Source of the DNA: Arthrobacter sp. Leaf69
GTDB lineage: Bacteria; Actinomycetota; Actinomycetes; Actinomycetales; Micrococcaceae
DNA length: 64,000 nucleotides
Assembly: GCF_001422645.1 (NCBI RefSeq)
Contig: NZ_LMLR01000001.1
Location: 436,325-500,324, forward strand
Direction: 5' to 3'
Part shown: piece by piece, positions 26,659 to 35,175 of the stretch
How positions within the stretch are numbered: position 1 is the first letter of the stretch
Layout: the number at the start of each line of letters is the position of its first letter
The notes under the pieces: model-generated
The model's database searches: none
The model's input: only the letters and a program-made list of their open reading frames with translations
What the model was told of the DNA's origin: nothing
Translations under genes and position numbers: made by a program

Positions 26659-27860
26659 TGGAATACCGCCCTTCTGTGCAGTTGCTTGTGCGGTCTGGCT
26701 TCCCAATCGGGCTTGAACCGGTCGACCAACCGCCGAAGACCCTTGGACGCGGGATCCCGGTTGCCCTCCTGGAGAACGGGAACGCCTTTGTTCGTGGAGA
26801 ACGGGAGGCTTTTGGAGCGTGGCAACACCACGTCAACGGGCGCCCCGATGGTGGCTTCCACGTCCTGCAAGCTCAGACCGGCGCGGCGGTCGGCCATGTT
26901 CAGGACGATGTGGCGTTGTTCCGGAACCAGCGCGAGCTCCTCGAGGATCTGGAAGCCGGTCCGCAGGCCCCTGATGCTCGGGACGTCCATTCCGCAAATC
27001 CACACCGCGTCCGTGGCCTGTTCGAGCGTGGCCAGGACGTGCTCGCCCAGACCGGGTGCCGTGTCCACCACGATGTACCGGAACTCCTGCCGGAGCTGTT
27101 CCAAAAGGTGCGAAACGTGAGCGGCCGTGATCCGGTCCATCTCTACGGGGGAGCGTGGGGCGCACAAGGCGTAGATGCCGGCCGGGTGGACCGTCAAATA
27201 GGTCTTAAGGACCATGGAATCCTGGCTGGCGGCACCAAGTACTGCGTCGGTGAGGGTGAACTCCGGCTCCAGCAGCAGACCGCTGGCGACGTCCCCGAAC
27301 TGGAGATCGAGGTCGACAATGACGACGCTCATCGGTGCTGTCTTGCCGAGCCCGACTGCAAGGTTGGTGGCTACCGTCGTCTTGCCGACGCCGCCCTTGG
27401 GCGACATCACGGCGATGATCCGGCCGCCCCCGCCGTTGTCCACATGCTCCGAGGCCTGGGGTGCCAGCCCTCTCCTGCGGCCCGCTGCCGCGAGGCTTGC
27501 CCGTTCCAGCATGACGCGGATCGTGTCCGGGTCGGCGCCCGGGTCCAAGAGGTCGCGGACGCCGACGCGCATCGCCTGCAGTACGGTCTCCGGGGTGGAA
27601 GGAGCCGCTAGGATGACGCTGATCTCGGGATACTGAAGGTCCACGACTGACGCGAGTTTCAGCGAGCCGTCGACCGAGATGCCTGGACCCAGGATCAGGA
27701 CCTCGGGAGGCTCTCCCACCATTTGGCGGAGAACGTCCCCGGGGCCGTCAGGAAGGTGGTCGCTCTGGAACACCTGGAGCGAGCCGTGCATGCCGGCTGT
27801 AGCAAGCCGGACCAGCCGTTCAAAGTCACCGTTGGGCGTGATGAGTACGTAGCGGCTCAT
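26655..27860 (-). CDS. cpaE: Tad locus 2: MinD-like localisation ATPase CpaE/TadZ
   Basis: The 401-residue product has a receiver-like N-domain (1-125), a linker, and a ParA/MinD domain with SPKGGVGKT (153-161) and VVIVDLDLQFGD. Its start MSRYVLITPNGDF closely matches locus 1. The ATG overlaps the cpaB stop as ATGA. Confidence 0.88.
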   Translation of the reverse strand: MSRYVLITPNGDFERLVRLATAGMHGSLQVFQSDHLPDGPGDVLRQMVGEPPEVLILGPGISVDGSLKLASVVDLQYPEISVILAAPSTPETVLQAMRVGVRDLLDPGADPDTIRVMLERASLAAAGRRRGLAPQASEHVDNGGGGRIIAVMSPKGGVGKTTVATNLAVGLGKTAPMSVVIVDLDLQFGDVASGLLLEPEFTLTDAVLGAASQDSMVLKTYLTVHPAGIYALCAPRSPVEMDRITAAHVSHLLEQLRQEFRYIVVDTAPGLGEHVLATLEQATDAVWICGMDVPSIRGLRTGFQILEELALVPEQRHIVLNMADRRAGLSLQDVEATIGAPVDVVLPRSKSLPFSTNKGVPVLQEGNRDPASKGLRRLVDRFKPDWEARPHKQLHRRAVFQ

Positions 27861-28639
27861 CGGAACAACCTTGTGGTGTCAACGTAGGATGCCCCGGCTT
27901 CAGTTGCATCGCTGGGCTCCTTGGAAAGGTATACCTTGCCGAACTCCGCGGCGAAGACAATCCGTTCGGCGTCTGCCGAGTTCCTGGCGATGGTGATGAG
28001 GTAGGTTTCGTCGGTTTGTGCCTTGGAAGCCGTCGTGGACGATACTTGGCTGGTTCCCGACGCGGTGGCGGATTCGCCGGTCTGCGCTGCAGTACCGTTG
28101 CTGAACTGTGCTGCTGTCACCAGTACCTTGTGGAAACTTAGCTGCGTCTTGCTCGACTTGGTACCAGTCTTTCCGTCGGTGGCTTCTTCCAGCGAAAGGA
28201 AGACGCCCACTGTGTCGCCGGCGGTGACTTTACCTCCGGCCACGCGTTCAATGGGCAACTTCAGGGTGAGTTCCTGAAGCCCGGTGGGAACCTGGATCCT
28301 TGACGGACCGAGGAAGGACTTCTCTTCGACCATCCGGGTGGACAGCAGTTGTTCACCCGGAACCAGCGCTACCGCCGCAACCTTGGACCCCAGCGTTGCC
28401 AGATCAGTGACGTTGTGTTCAGCCAACGCGACCTTCGGAACGGACTTCTTTGTGACCGAGGACGCGATCTCCTCAGCGGCAGCTCCGGCCGGAATTGCCT
28501 TCTGCACCACGTAGATGGTTTCTGTTTCCGTGCCGGCCAATGCGCGCTTATCCGCGTTTTGAACGTATGAGACGAGTAGCACGGTTCCGATAATTGCCAC
28601 AAGTAATGCGGCGATGCCTCCCAGCAGGCGTGTTTTCAT
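27857..28639 (-). CDS. cpaB: Tad locus 2: SAF-domain protein CpaB/RcpC
   Basis: The 260-residue product has an N-terminal anchor (about 5-27), a SAF domain (VQKAIPAGAAAEEIAS and VPGEQLLSTRM) and an RcpC-type C-domain with a Ser/Thr-rich loop. The ATG is preceded by AAAGGGGTAAG. It starts 22 bases after tadG. Confidence 0.82.
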   Translation of the reverse strand: MKTRLLGGIAALLVAIIGTVLLVSYVQNADKRALAGTETETIYVVQKAIPAGAAAEEIASSVTKKSVPKVALAEHNVTDLATLGSKVAAVALVPGEQLLSTRMVEEKSFLGPSRIQVPTGLQELTLKLPIERVAGGKVTAGDTVGVFLSLEEATDGKTGTKSSKTQLSFHKVLVTAAQFSNGTAAQTGESATASGTSQVSSTTASKAQTDETYLITIARNSADAERIVFAAEFGKVYLSKEPSDATEAGASYVDTTRLFR

Positions 28640-28661
28640 TTTCTTACCCCTTTGAAATTAC

Positions 28662-29681
28662 CTATTTGATGAGTCGAATATCAACGGATCCGAGGTCCGA
28701 TCCGGTCCCCCCGGATCCACCGGCGGAATCAATGGATTCGAATTTCACAAACTGTCCGATAATGCCCCTGCAACTTCCGGTGCATGCGTTGGCGGGAACT
28801 CCCACCCAGGGCATCGTTGCCCGAAAGACCTCCGGCGATCCGCCGCCCGAAAATGCCCAGCCGATGAGCCGGAAGGTGGCGTACCCCCGGATGTGGAACC
28901 AGCCGCCATGACCCGTTCCCCCGGCGTCGTCGTAGACGGGGAACGTGGCTTCTACGGTTCCGCCGGATGCAATCGTGTTTTTCCACGCAGTGACGGTTGC
29001 ATCGCAAGCGCCGGGGTAGTTCGCACCGGTGTCCGTCGGAACAGTGTCATCAGCATCGGTCGCGGCCAGGCAAGGACCACCGGTGTGGTCAAGCCAGCCG
29101 AAGCCGCCGGGGATGACGTGGCCCGAGGTGGACGTGCAGGTTCCGCTGCCGGGCTTGTACTTGATCAACTGGATGTCGCCGGTGTCCTCAGCTCCGGAGA
29201 GGTCGTATTGGCAGTCGGAAATGGCCAGAGGGAAGGCGGTTGCGCCGCCAAGCGGCTCGATCACCGCGGTGGCACGTGCGCCCACCGTCACCGGCGGGGC
29301 GTTCAGAGCGCTGGCGAACATCTTGGTAAGGAAACCGGCGCCGCTGGTCCCATTGAGGGTGGACGTCACCACGGTCACCTGGTTCGGAACGGAGAGATCC
29401 ACCGAGTCAACTGTCGTGGCGCCGTCGTTGGAATTTCCGCCGGTCATGTCCTGGGCCCAGACGAGGGCCTTTGCCGAGCACTCGGTCGGTGTGCTGTGGC
29501 ACTGCTGTGCGGCTGCCATCGCTCCGGCATCGGCTGCGTTCTGCAACTGCGCGCGTTCGGCGTAGATCTGGCCCACGTCCACGGCCATCGCCCCGGCACC
29601 GATCAGGACCAACATCATCACCGCGACCAGGACGCCCGTGGCACCCCGCTCCTTGTCCGCAACGCGACTCAGCCGCCGCAT
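28662..29681 (-). CDS. tadG: Tad locus 2: TadG-like pilus-associated protein
   Basis: The 339-residue protein has KERG|ATGVLV, a hydrophobic helix (about 14-37) and the motif YAERAQLQNAADAGAMAAAQ. The long extracytoplasmic region is Gly/Thr-rich with several cysteines. It keeps the VIPGGFGWL and CTGSCRGIIGQF elements, which resemble VPGGFGWL and CDGSCTGVIGSF of locus 1. The ATG overlaps the end of tadE by 13 bases. Confidence 0.8.
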   Translation of the reverse strand: MRRLSRVADKERGATGVLVAVMMLVLIGAGAMAVDVGQIYAERAQLQNAADAGAMAAAQQCHSTPTECSAKALVWAQDMTGGNSNDGATTVDSVDLSVPNQVTVVTSTLNGTSGAGFLTKMFASALNAPPVTVGARATAVIEPLGGATAFPLAISDCQYDLSGAEDTGDIQLIKYKPGSGTCTSTSGHVIPGGFGWLDHTGGPCLAATDADDTVPTDTGANYPGACDATVTAWKNTIASGGTVEATFPVYDDAGGTGHGGWFHIRGYATFRLIGWAFSGGGSPEVFRATMPWVGVPANACTGSCRGIIGQFVKFESIDSAGGSGGTGSDLGSVDIRLIK

Positions 29682-30073
29682 CGCATTGACCCTTCGCCCT
29701 CAAGGGTGAGGCTCGCGCCGAGCAGCCCGGTCAGGGCGCCGGCGGTGTACGTGACGGTAACGGCCGCGTTGCCAGGTGTCCCCGAACATACGCCGGTGAA
29801 ATTGAAGCCGAAAGAACCGGGATCGAGTCCCGGCGCGCCGGCAATGCCGGCGGCTATCGCCGCGGTGTCGTCTTGCTCTACTGCCATAGTCCGGGCAGCC
29901 TCCCGGGCGGCCTGTGTGACCGAAATCTGAAGATTGTACAGGTGCGAGAATTCGACGATCCCGCCCACGAGGAGCAGCAGGATGGGAGCCACGAGACCAA
30001 ATTCGACGGCGGCGGCACCCCGCTCGCGCCCTTCGACGCCCTTGCCGGGTGCCTTTGACTTGCTGCGCTTCAT
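29669..30073 (-). CDS. tadE: Tad locus 2: TadE-like minor pseudopilin
   Basis: The 134-residue product has a basic N-terminus of about 18 residues, then RERG|AAAVEFGLVAP, a hydrophobic helix and SHLYNLQISVTQAAREAA. ATG 30073 follows a GGGGGG run (CTGGGGGGATCCAATG). The open frame upstream to 30268 is non-coding leader. It is preceded by the locus 2 hairpin. Confidence 0.85.
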   Translation of the reverse strand: MKRSKSKAPGKGVEGRERGAAAVEFGLVAPILLLLVGGIVEFSHLYNLQISVTQAAREAARTMAVEQDDTAAIAAGIAGAPGLDPGSFGFNFTGVCSGTPGNAAVTVTYTAGALTGLLGASLTLEGEGSMRCGG

Positions 30074-30114
30074 TGGATCCCCCCAGGGATATTTGCAGCT
30101 AAGGATGGAAAGAA

Positions 30115-30149
30115 ATGTGCCGCGTCCGCGGTGCACGGACGCGGCACAT
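30115..30149 (-). terminator. Perfect 14-bp hairpin with T-rich tail between flp2 and tadE
   Basis: ATGTGCCGCGTCCG (30115-30128) pairs exactly with 30136-30149 around a 7-base loop. On the transcribed minus strand the stem is followed by TTTCTTTCC, so it resembles a leaky intrinsic terminator. Stem length and position match the hairpin at 22775-22811, but the sequence is unrelated. It probably sets pilin excess over downstream genes. Confidence 0.7.
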
Positions 30150-30210
30150 CTGATGTTGCTGAGACCAGCGGTCGGGAGGCTTATCCGACCGAAACCGAAG
30201 CCTTGTCCGA

Positions 30211-30429
30211 TTAGCCCCCCGCCGGGACCGTCCAGCCGGTGACAGTGCCGCCGAGGTTGGTGAACCAAGCGCTGAGCGAGTTGCCGAAGAAGGTGGCGCC
30301 GCCGATGACCAGGAAAGCGATGAAAGCGACCAGCAGCGAGTATTCCGTCGCGGTGGCGCCCTTTTCCGATGCGAGCTTGTCCTTGACGCCGGCTACAAAT
30401 GCGAGCATTGAGACCATGAGACCAGTCAT
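30211..30429 (-). CDS. flp: Tad locus 2: Flp-family pilin
   Basis: The 72-residue pilin has a 24-residue leader and the cleavage motif EKG|ATATEY (G24, Glu+5, Tyr+6). A hydrophobic helix (about 31-47) and a short tail rich in Gly, Trp and Pro with no cysteine follow. AAAAGGACA lies 8 bases before ATG 30429. It heads locus 2 and lies 270 bases after the prepilin peptidase gene. Confidence 0.9.
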   Translation of the reverse strand: MTGLMVSMLAFVAGVKDKLASEKGATATEYSLLVAFIAFLVIGGATFFGNSLSAWFTNLGGTVTGWTVPAGG

Positions 30430-30699
30430 TTGAATTTGTCCTTTTCCAGAGTTGTGAATGTGAAACGAAATTCCAGCAAATCCCCTTTTGCTAACCCCTG
30501 GAGTTCCGTTGGCACAACAGTGGCACGGCGATTAACGGCACAGCAATGCATCGGGTTACTCGAGTTTTTCGGCACGAATCAAGGGCATTACCTAGGCCCA
30601 TTTGAATGTGTACTCAGTTCGATGCGGCGACTAAGCGGCGACTACCTGTTTTGATACGCACGCTTACTAATGCGGTCAGAGGTGCGGCAGTGGCAGGAG
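30430..30699. promoter_or_regulatory. Upstream region of flp2 with phased direct repeats
   Basis: The 270 bases have lower GC than their surroundings and no convincing gene. GCGGCGACTA occurs at 30624-30633 and 30635-30644, an 11-base period that places both copies on the same DNA face. This is a plausible activator or repressor site for the pilin operon. I could not fix a core promoter with confidence. Confidence 0.4.
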
Positions 30700-31365
30700 T
30701 TACGGAAGTAACAGGATGACCGCGAGTCCTGCTGCCAGCATCGAGGGGCCGTAGGCCACCTCTTGGGGCTTGTTTCCGCGGTTTTTCGCTATCAGGACGG
30801 CGGACGCGAGGCCCCCCGCGACGAACGCCAGGGCTCCGCCATAGAACAGTTGCGTCCAGCCTAGGTAGCCCAAGTACAGCCCAAGTGGTGCCGCGAGCTT
30901 CACGTCACCCATTCCGAGGCCGTTTCTGCTGGTCATGGCCAAAACCAGGTAAAAAAAGAACAAGATTACGGACCCGGCGGCTCCGCGAATCAGGTCGCCG
31001 GCAGCTCCCGCGGCCAGTGCGGCGGACCCCAAGAGGGCAAAGCCCGCGCCGAGCAGGGGTCCAACAAGCCGGTTCGGCAATAAATGGTGCACTATGTCGA
31101 TGCGCGCCAAGGGAACGGCGAATATGCCAAGTAATACGTAGGCGGGAAGTTCGGCGGTGGCACCGAAGCGCCACGCCAGCAGGGCCGAGAGGATAAAGGT
31201 GGCCGCCGCCGTCGTGATCCCCGCGCGCCACGAGGCGTCGCCGGCCAGCCGGGGGAGCCCCCGCCGGACGAGGGCGTCGGCGATGAGCCCCAGGCACATG
31301 CCGGCCAGCCCGATCCCGACAATAGACAACGCGGATGCGGAGCCTGCGGCGGCAGTGTCGAACAC
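30700..31365 (-). CDS. Prepilin peptidase, A24 family (TadV/CpaA type)
   Basis: This membrane aspartyl protease should process the Flp pilins and the TadE/TadG proteins. The 221-residue protein has about six hydrophobic helices. The two catalytic aspartates are in LARIDIVHHLLPN and in the GxGD-type motif GLGMGDVKLA. The N-methylation domain of classical PilD is absent, as in TadV. The GTG start follows GGAGG. It is the only prepilin peptidase in the window, so it probably serves both tad loci. Confidence 0.88.
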   Translation of the reverse strand: MFDTAAAGSASALSIVGIGLAGMCLGLIADALVRRGLPRLAGDASWRAGITTAAATFILSALLAWRFGATAELPAYVLLGIFAVPLARIDIVHHLLPNRLVGPLLGAGFALLGSAALAAGAAGDLIRGAAGSVILFFFYLVLAMTSRNGLGMGDVKLAAPLGLYLGYLGWTQLFYGGALAFVAGGLASAVLIAKNRGNKPQEVAYGPSMLAAGLAVILLLP

Positions 31366-31422
31366 GTTTCCTCCAAGGATGCGGCGGGCCGGGGCGGGCT
31401 AGATGCATCCGGACACCCCATT

Positions 31423-31452
31423 TTGACCCAGCGACACGTCTTCCGCTATTCT
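31423..31452 (+). promoter_or_regulatory. rplM-rpsI promoter
   Basis: TTGACC (31423-31428) and TATTCT (31447-31452) are separated by 18 bases, a near-consensus vegetative promoter. The predicted start near 31459 leaves a leader of about 200 bases before rplM. That is long enough for autoregulatory structure, although I could not identify a known leader motif. The rest of 31366-31658 holds nothing else I can name. Confidence 0.6.
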
Positions 31453-31658
31453 TGGTAGTCGTTGTGCGTGTCCTTCTCGATGATGCGTGCCCGCTTGGGA
31501 ATCCGGTTGCAGGATGACTACCCAACGTGCACATTCGAGACTTCAGGACGACTGGTTACATAGAGCCCTCACCTCTGTTCCGGTAGCGCATAGATAGTAG
31601 GTGCACCTTCGTGTGACGCCTAAAACAAGAACGCCAGAACAAGAACGAGGCAAACACC

Positions 31659-32102
31659 GTGCGTACGTACACCCCGAAGCCCGGCGATATCAACCGCCAG
31701 TGGCACGTCATTGACGCCACCGACGTTGTCCTTGGTCGTCTTGCCAGCCAGACCGCAATCCTGCTGCGCGGCAAGCACAAGGCCACCTTTGCGTCCCACA
31801 TGGACATGGGCGACTTCGTCATCATCATCAACGCTGAGAAGGTTGCCCTCACCGGCGCCAAGCTGGAGCAGAAGCGCGCATACCGCCACTCCGGCTACCC
31901 GGGCGGCCTGACCTCCGTCAACTACGCGGAACTGCTGGAATCCAACCCGGTCCGCGCCGTGGAGAAGGCCATCAAGGGCATGCTCCCGAAGAACTCCCTC
32001 GCTGCACAGCAGCTGGGCAAGCTCAAGGTTTACAAGGGTGCCGAGCACCCCCACGCCGCCCAGCAGCCCAAGACTTTCGAAATCACCCAGGTCGCCCAGT
32101 AG
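31659..32102 (+). CDS. rplM: 50S ribosomal protein L13
   Basis: L13 is an early-assembly large-subunit protein. The 147-residue product starts [20 protein letters not shown] and has [18 protein letters not shown] and the HSGYPGGL motif. The start is GTG at 31659 with GAGG 8 bases upstream. It forms an operon with rpsI. Confidence 0.97.
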   Translation: MRTYTPKPGDINRQWHVIDATDVVLGRLASQTAILLRGKHKATFASHMDMGDFVIIINAEKVALTGAKLEQKRAYRHSGYPGGLTSVNYAELLESNPVRAVEKAIKGMLPKNSLAAQQLGKLKVYKGAEHPHAAQQPKTFEITQVAQ

Positions 32103-32138
32103 TCCTGGCCACCAACCAACTTTTAATCAAGGAGAATC

Positions 32139-32648
32139 GTGGCTCAGAACGAAGAACTGACCACCGAAGCCGTTGAGGCTGAGGAAAACCTGACCAGCTA
32201 CACCTCGGAAAGCGGTGCTGCAGAAGCAGCAGCGCCGAAGAAGGAACGCCCGGCACTGACCGTCGCCGGCGCTGCAGTTGGCCGTCGCAAGGAAGCTGTT
32301 GCACGCGTTCGCGTTGTACCGGGCTCCGGCAAGTGGACCATCAATGGCCGCGAACTGGCGAACTACTTCCCGAACAAGCTGCACCAGCAGGACGTCAACG
32401 AGCCCTTCAAGATCCTTGATCTCGAAGGCGCCTACGACGTTATCGCCCGCATCCACGGTGGCGGCATCTCCGGCCAGGCCGGCGCGCTGCGCCTCGGCAT
32501 CGCCCGTTCTTTGAACGAGATCGACGTCGACAACAACCGCGCCACCCTGAAGAAGGCCGGTTACCTGCGCCGCGACGCACGCGTCATCGAGCGCAAGAAG
32601 GCTGGTCTCAAGAAGGCCCGTAAGGCTCAGCAGTACTCCAAGCGCTAA
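32139..32648 (+). CDS. rpsI: 30S ribosomal protein S9
   Basis: S9 reaches the P site with its C-terminal tail. The 169-residue product has an acidic/alanine N-terminal extension of about 40 residues, then the core [19 protein letters not shown]. The tail [12 protein letters not shown] ends in the required basic Lys-Arg. The GTG start follows AAGGAGAATC. Confidence 0.96.
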   Translation: MAQNEELTTEAVEAEENLTSYTSESGAAEAAAPKKERPALTVAGAAVGRRKEAVARVRVVPGSGKWTINGRELANYFPNKLHQQDVNEPFKILDLEGAYDVIARIHGGGISGQAGALRLGIARSLNEIDVDNNRATLKKAGYLRRDARVIERKKAGLKKARKAQQYSKR

Positions 32649-32680
32649 ACCCGCTTGCGGGCGCCAAAAACGCCTCTACG

Positions 32681-32716
32681 GAAGCCCGTTCCGCCCTTTG
32701 TGGCGGGGCGGGCTTT
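32681..32716 (+). terminator. Terminator after rpsI
   Basis: GAAGCCCG-TT-CCGCC and GGCGG-GG-CGGGCTTTC form a GC-rich hairpin with a short T-containing tail, 33 bases past the rpsI stop. It ends the rplM-rpsI unit before glmM. Confidence 0.7.
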
Positions 32717-32804
32717 CGCCGTTTAAACAGCGGCAACACAGGCATACGGGCGGCGCCGCGAGGCGGTCCGGCGGCTCGGCACAGGATCCGCCCGCTTGAT
32801 CGTC

Positions 32805-32810
32805 TAAACT
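32805..32810 (+). promoter_or_regulatory. -10 element for leaderless glmM mRNA
   Basis: TAAACT ends 7 bases before the glmM ATG at 32818, and no ribosome site is present. This is the spacing expected if transcription begins at the A of the start codon. Confidence 0.55.
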
Positions 32811-32817
32811 TGGTCCG

Positions 32818-34179
32818 ATGTCTAGATTATTTGGAACAGATGGTGTCCGGGGCCTGGCGAACGGCCTGTTGACGGCCGAGCTGGCGTTGCAGTTGGCTCA
32901 GGCCGCCGCCGTCGTGCTTGGCCATGAGCGCAATACCAACGGAACGCGGCCCCGTGCCGTTGTTGCGCGGGACCCGCGCGCCAGCGGTGAGTTCATCGCG
33001 GCAGCCGTGGAGGCGGGGCTCTCGAGCTCCGGGATCGACGTTTACGACGCCGGCGTGCTCCCGACTCCGGCAGCGGCCTACCTGGTGGCAGACTTGGATG
33101 CCGACTTCGGCGTGATGATCTCCGCGTCGCACAACCCCGCCCCGGATAACGGCATCAAGTTCTTTGCCCGCGGCGGCCAGAAACTCCCGGACGCTGTGGA
33201 AGACGCCATCGAGGAACAGCTCGGCAAGGAGCCTTTCCGCCCGGTCGGGGGAGAGGTGGGCCGGATCCAGCGCTTCTCCGACGCCGAGGACCGCTACATC
33301 GTCCATCTGCTCGGCTCCCTCCCGCACCGCCTGGACGGTCTCAAGGTGGTGCTGGACTGCGCCCACGGCGCGGCGAGCGGCTGTTCGCCCCGGGTCTTCA
33401 AGGACGCCGGCGCTGAAGTCATCCTCATTGGGGCGGAACCCGACGGCCTGAACATCAACGACGGCGTGGGCTCCACCCATTTGGGACCGCTGAAGCAGGC
33501 AGTGCTGGAGCACGGGGCCGATCTGGGGATTGCGCACGACGGCGACGCGGACCGCTGCCTGGCAGTGGACCACGAGGGCGGCGAAGTGGACGGCGACGAG
33601 ATCATGGCCATCCTTGCCGTGGCACTCAAGGCGTCCGGCAAGCTCAACGACGACGTCCTCGTCGCTACCGTCATGAGCAACCTTGGACTCAAGATCGCGC
33701 TCCGCGAGGCCGGCATCAGCCTGCGCGAAACCGGCGTCGGCGACCGCTACGTCTTGGAGGGGATGCGCGAAGGCGGCTACAACCTCGGCGGCGAGCAGTC
33801 CGGACACGTGATCTTTGCGGACCACGCTACTACGGGCGACGGCGTCCTCACCGGCCTGCAGATTGCCGCTCAAGTGGCACTCACCGGCCGTCCGCTGAAG
33901 GACCTGGCCACGGTGATGACCAAGCTCCCGCAGGTCCTGATCAACGTCAAGGGCGTGGACCGCACCCGGGTCAAGGGCGACGAAGCCGTTGCAGCGGCCG
34001 TAGTCGCCGCCGAAGCCGAACTCGGCGACACAGGCCGTGTGCTGCTGCGCCCCTCCGGCACGGAGCCGGTGGTTCGCGTCATGGTGGAGGCCGCGTCGCA
34101 GGAGACAGCCCAGGCCGTAGCCGAACGCCTGGCGCAGGTGGTCCGGACCGAGCTGGCACTGGAGCTCGTGGCCGACTGA
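32818..34179 (+). CDS. glmM: Phosphoglucosamine mutase
   Basis: The enzyme converts glucosamine-6-phosphate to glucosamine-1-phosphate for peptidoglycan precursors. The 453-residue protein has the active serine S104 in [13 protein letters not shown], the metal-binding loop HDGDADRC (about 240-247) and the sugar-binding GGEQSGH. The phosphate-binding loop RPSGTEP lies near the C-terminus. It cooperates with glmS at 36276. Confidence 0.97.
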   Translation: MSRLFGTDGVRGLANGLLTAELALQLAQAAAVVLGHERNTNGTRPRAVVARDPRASGEFIAAAVEAGLSSSGIDVYDAGVLPTPAAAYLVADLDADFGVMISASHNPAPDNGIKFFARGGQKLPDAVEDAIEEQLGKEPFRPVGGEVGRIQRFSDAEDRYIVHLLGSLPHRLDGLKVVLDCAHGAASGCSPRVFKDAGAEVILIGAEPDGLNINDGVGSTHLGPLKQAVLEHGADLGIAHDGDADRCLAVDHEGGEVDGDEIMAILAVALKASGKLNDDVLVATVMSNLGLKIALREAGISLRETGVGDRYVLEGMREGGYNLGGEQSGHVIFADHATTGDGVLTGLQIAAQVALTGRPLKDLATVMTKLPQVLINVKGVDRTRVKGDEAVAAAVVAAEAELGDTGRVLLRPSGTEPVVRVMVEAASQETAQAVAERLAQVVRTELALELVAD

Positions 34180-34201
34180 ATCGACTTTTAGCTGAAAACA
34201 A

Positions 34202-34232
34202 CAATGGCGCGCCCCGACGGGGCGCGCCATTG
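34202..34232. terminator. Bidirectional hairpin between glmM and the convergent carboxypeptidase
   Basis: CAATGGCGCGCCCC (34202-34215) and its exact complement (34219-34232) form a 14-bp stem with a 3-base loop. It lies between two convergent genes and probably terminates both directions; the flanking T or A content is modest. Confidence 0.7.
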
Positions 34233-34255
34233 CTGTTGCTCCTGGTTCAGTGCCG

Positions 34256-35170
34256 CTACCGGTACGCCGGCGCCGCCTCAAGACCGAAGTATTGCTCGAG
34301 CGTCGTGATTCCCCGCGCCTTCATCTCACCCGCCGCTTCCACGCCGACATAGCGCAGGTGCCAGGGCTCGTAGTAGTACCCCGTGATGTCGTGAAGCATC
34401 CACGGGTAGCGCACCACGAAGCCGAACCGGTGGCCGTTGGCCTTGGCCCAGGCCGCCGCGGGCTGATCGGCGAAGCAGGGCTGGAAGCTGCAGGCCCCTC
34501 CGCCGTCGCCGATGTCGAAGGACCAGCCGGTCTGGTGCTCGGAGTGGCCAGGCCGGGCTGACGCCGTATCGGCTGCAGCCTGTCCCCGGGAGTTCACATA
34601 GCCGTTGTACGTCGAGGTCTGGGTCGCGAAGGACCGGTAGCCGCTGGCCAGCGTCATGGTGACGCCGGCCCCGGCTGCGGCCGCGAACATCTTCTCTGCC
34701 GCGGCCGCCGTCGTGCTGTTGAGCAGGGCGGCTTCACCGGACGTGGCCAGGCGCACGCGTGGCTGGACGAGGGCGGCCGGCACGTAGGCGGCAGGGGTCA
34801 GCGGACGGTGTTTGTTCACCACCACCCAGGGACTCGCCGGGTCGGTAAGCGAGTGCCGGGGTTTGACGGTGGAGCGTGCGGGCGGTGCGGTCTCCGGCGC
34901 CGTTGCCGCGGGACTGGCCGGCACGGACGCAGCTGGCGGTGCGGTGGTGGTGGCCGTGGCGGACGGCGTCGCGGTGACGGGCGCCGACGTCGCGGCCGCT
35001 GACGCAGCTGCGGCCGCGGACGGGGTCGGCCGGGCGGCTTCGGGGGCGCAGGCGCTCAGGGCTGCGAGGCCCGTGCCTGCCAGCAGCAGGCGGCTGAAGG
35101 CCCGCCGGCTGGCGGTGGGATTGGCTGGTTCCGGTGCCTCCGGATGCTCACCTGACCCGTCGTGGCACAC
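34256..35170 (-). CDS. VanY-type D-alanyl-D-alanine carboxypeptidase, Tat lipoprotein
   Basis: The enzyme trims the terminal D-Ala of peptidoglycan stem peptides or their fragments. The 304-residue protein has a twin-arginine motif SRRAFS followed by a hydrophobic stretch and lipobox LSAC. A Ser/Thr/Ala/Pro-rich linker of about 60 residues leads to a peptidase M15 domain with the zinc motifs SEHQTGWSFDIG and EPWHLRYVG. The GTG start lies 5 bases after the coaA stop, so the two may be co-transcribed. Tat export and lipidation are inferred from the signal. Confidence 0.88.
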   Translation of the reverse strand: MCHDGSGEHPEAPEPANPTASRRAFSRLLLAGTGLAALSACAPEAARPTPSAAAAASAAATSAPVTATPSATATTTAPPAASVPASPAATAPETAPPARSTVKPRHSLTDPASPWVVVNKHRPLTPAAYVPAALVQPRVRLATSGEAALLNSTTAAAAEKMFAAAAGAGVTMTLASGYRSFATQTSTYNGYVNSRGQAAADTASARPGHSEHQTGWSFDIGDGGGACSFQPCFADQPAAAWAKANGHRFGFVVRYPWMLHDITGYYYEPWHLRYVGVEAAGEMKARGITTLEQYFGLEAAPAYR

Positions 35171-35175
35171 GTGTG

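Noticed and set aside
30430-30654. Plus-strand 74-codon frame upstream of flp2
   Set aside because: No ribosome site, no recognisable protein, and it occupies the expected promoter region of the pilin operon.
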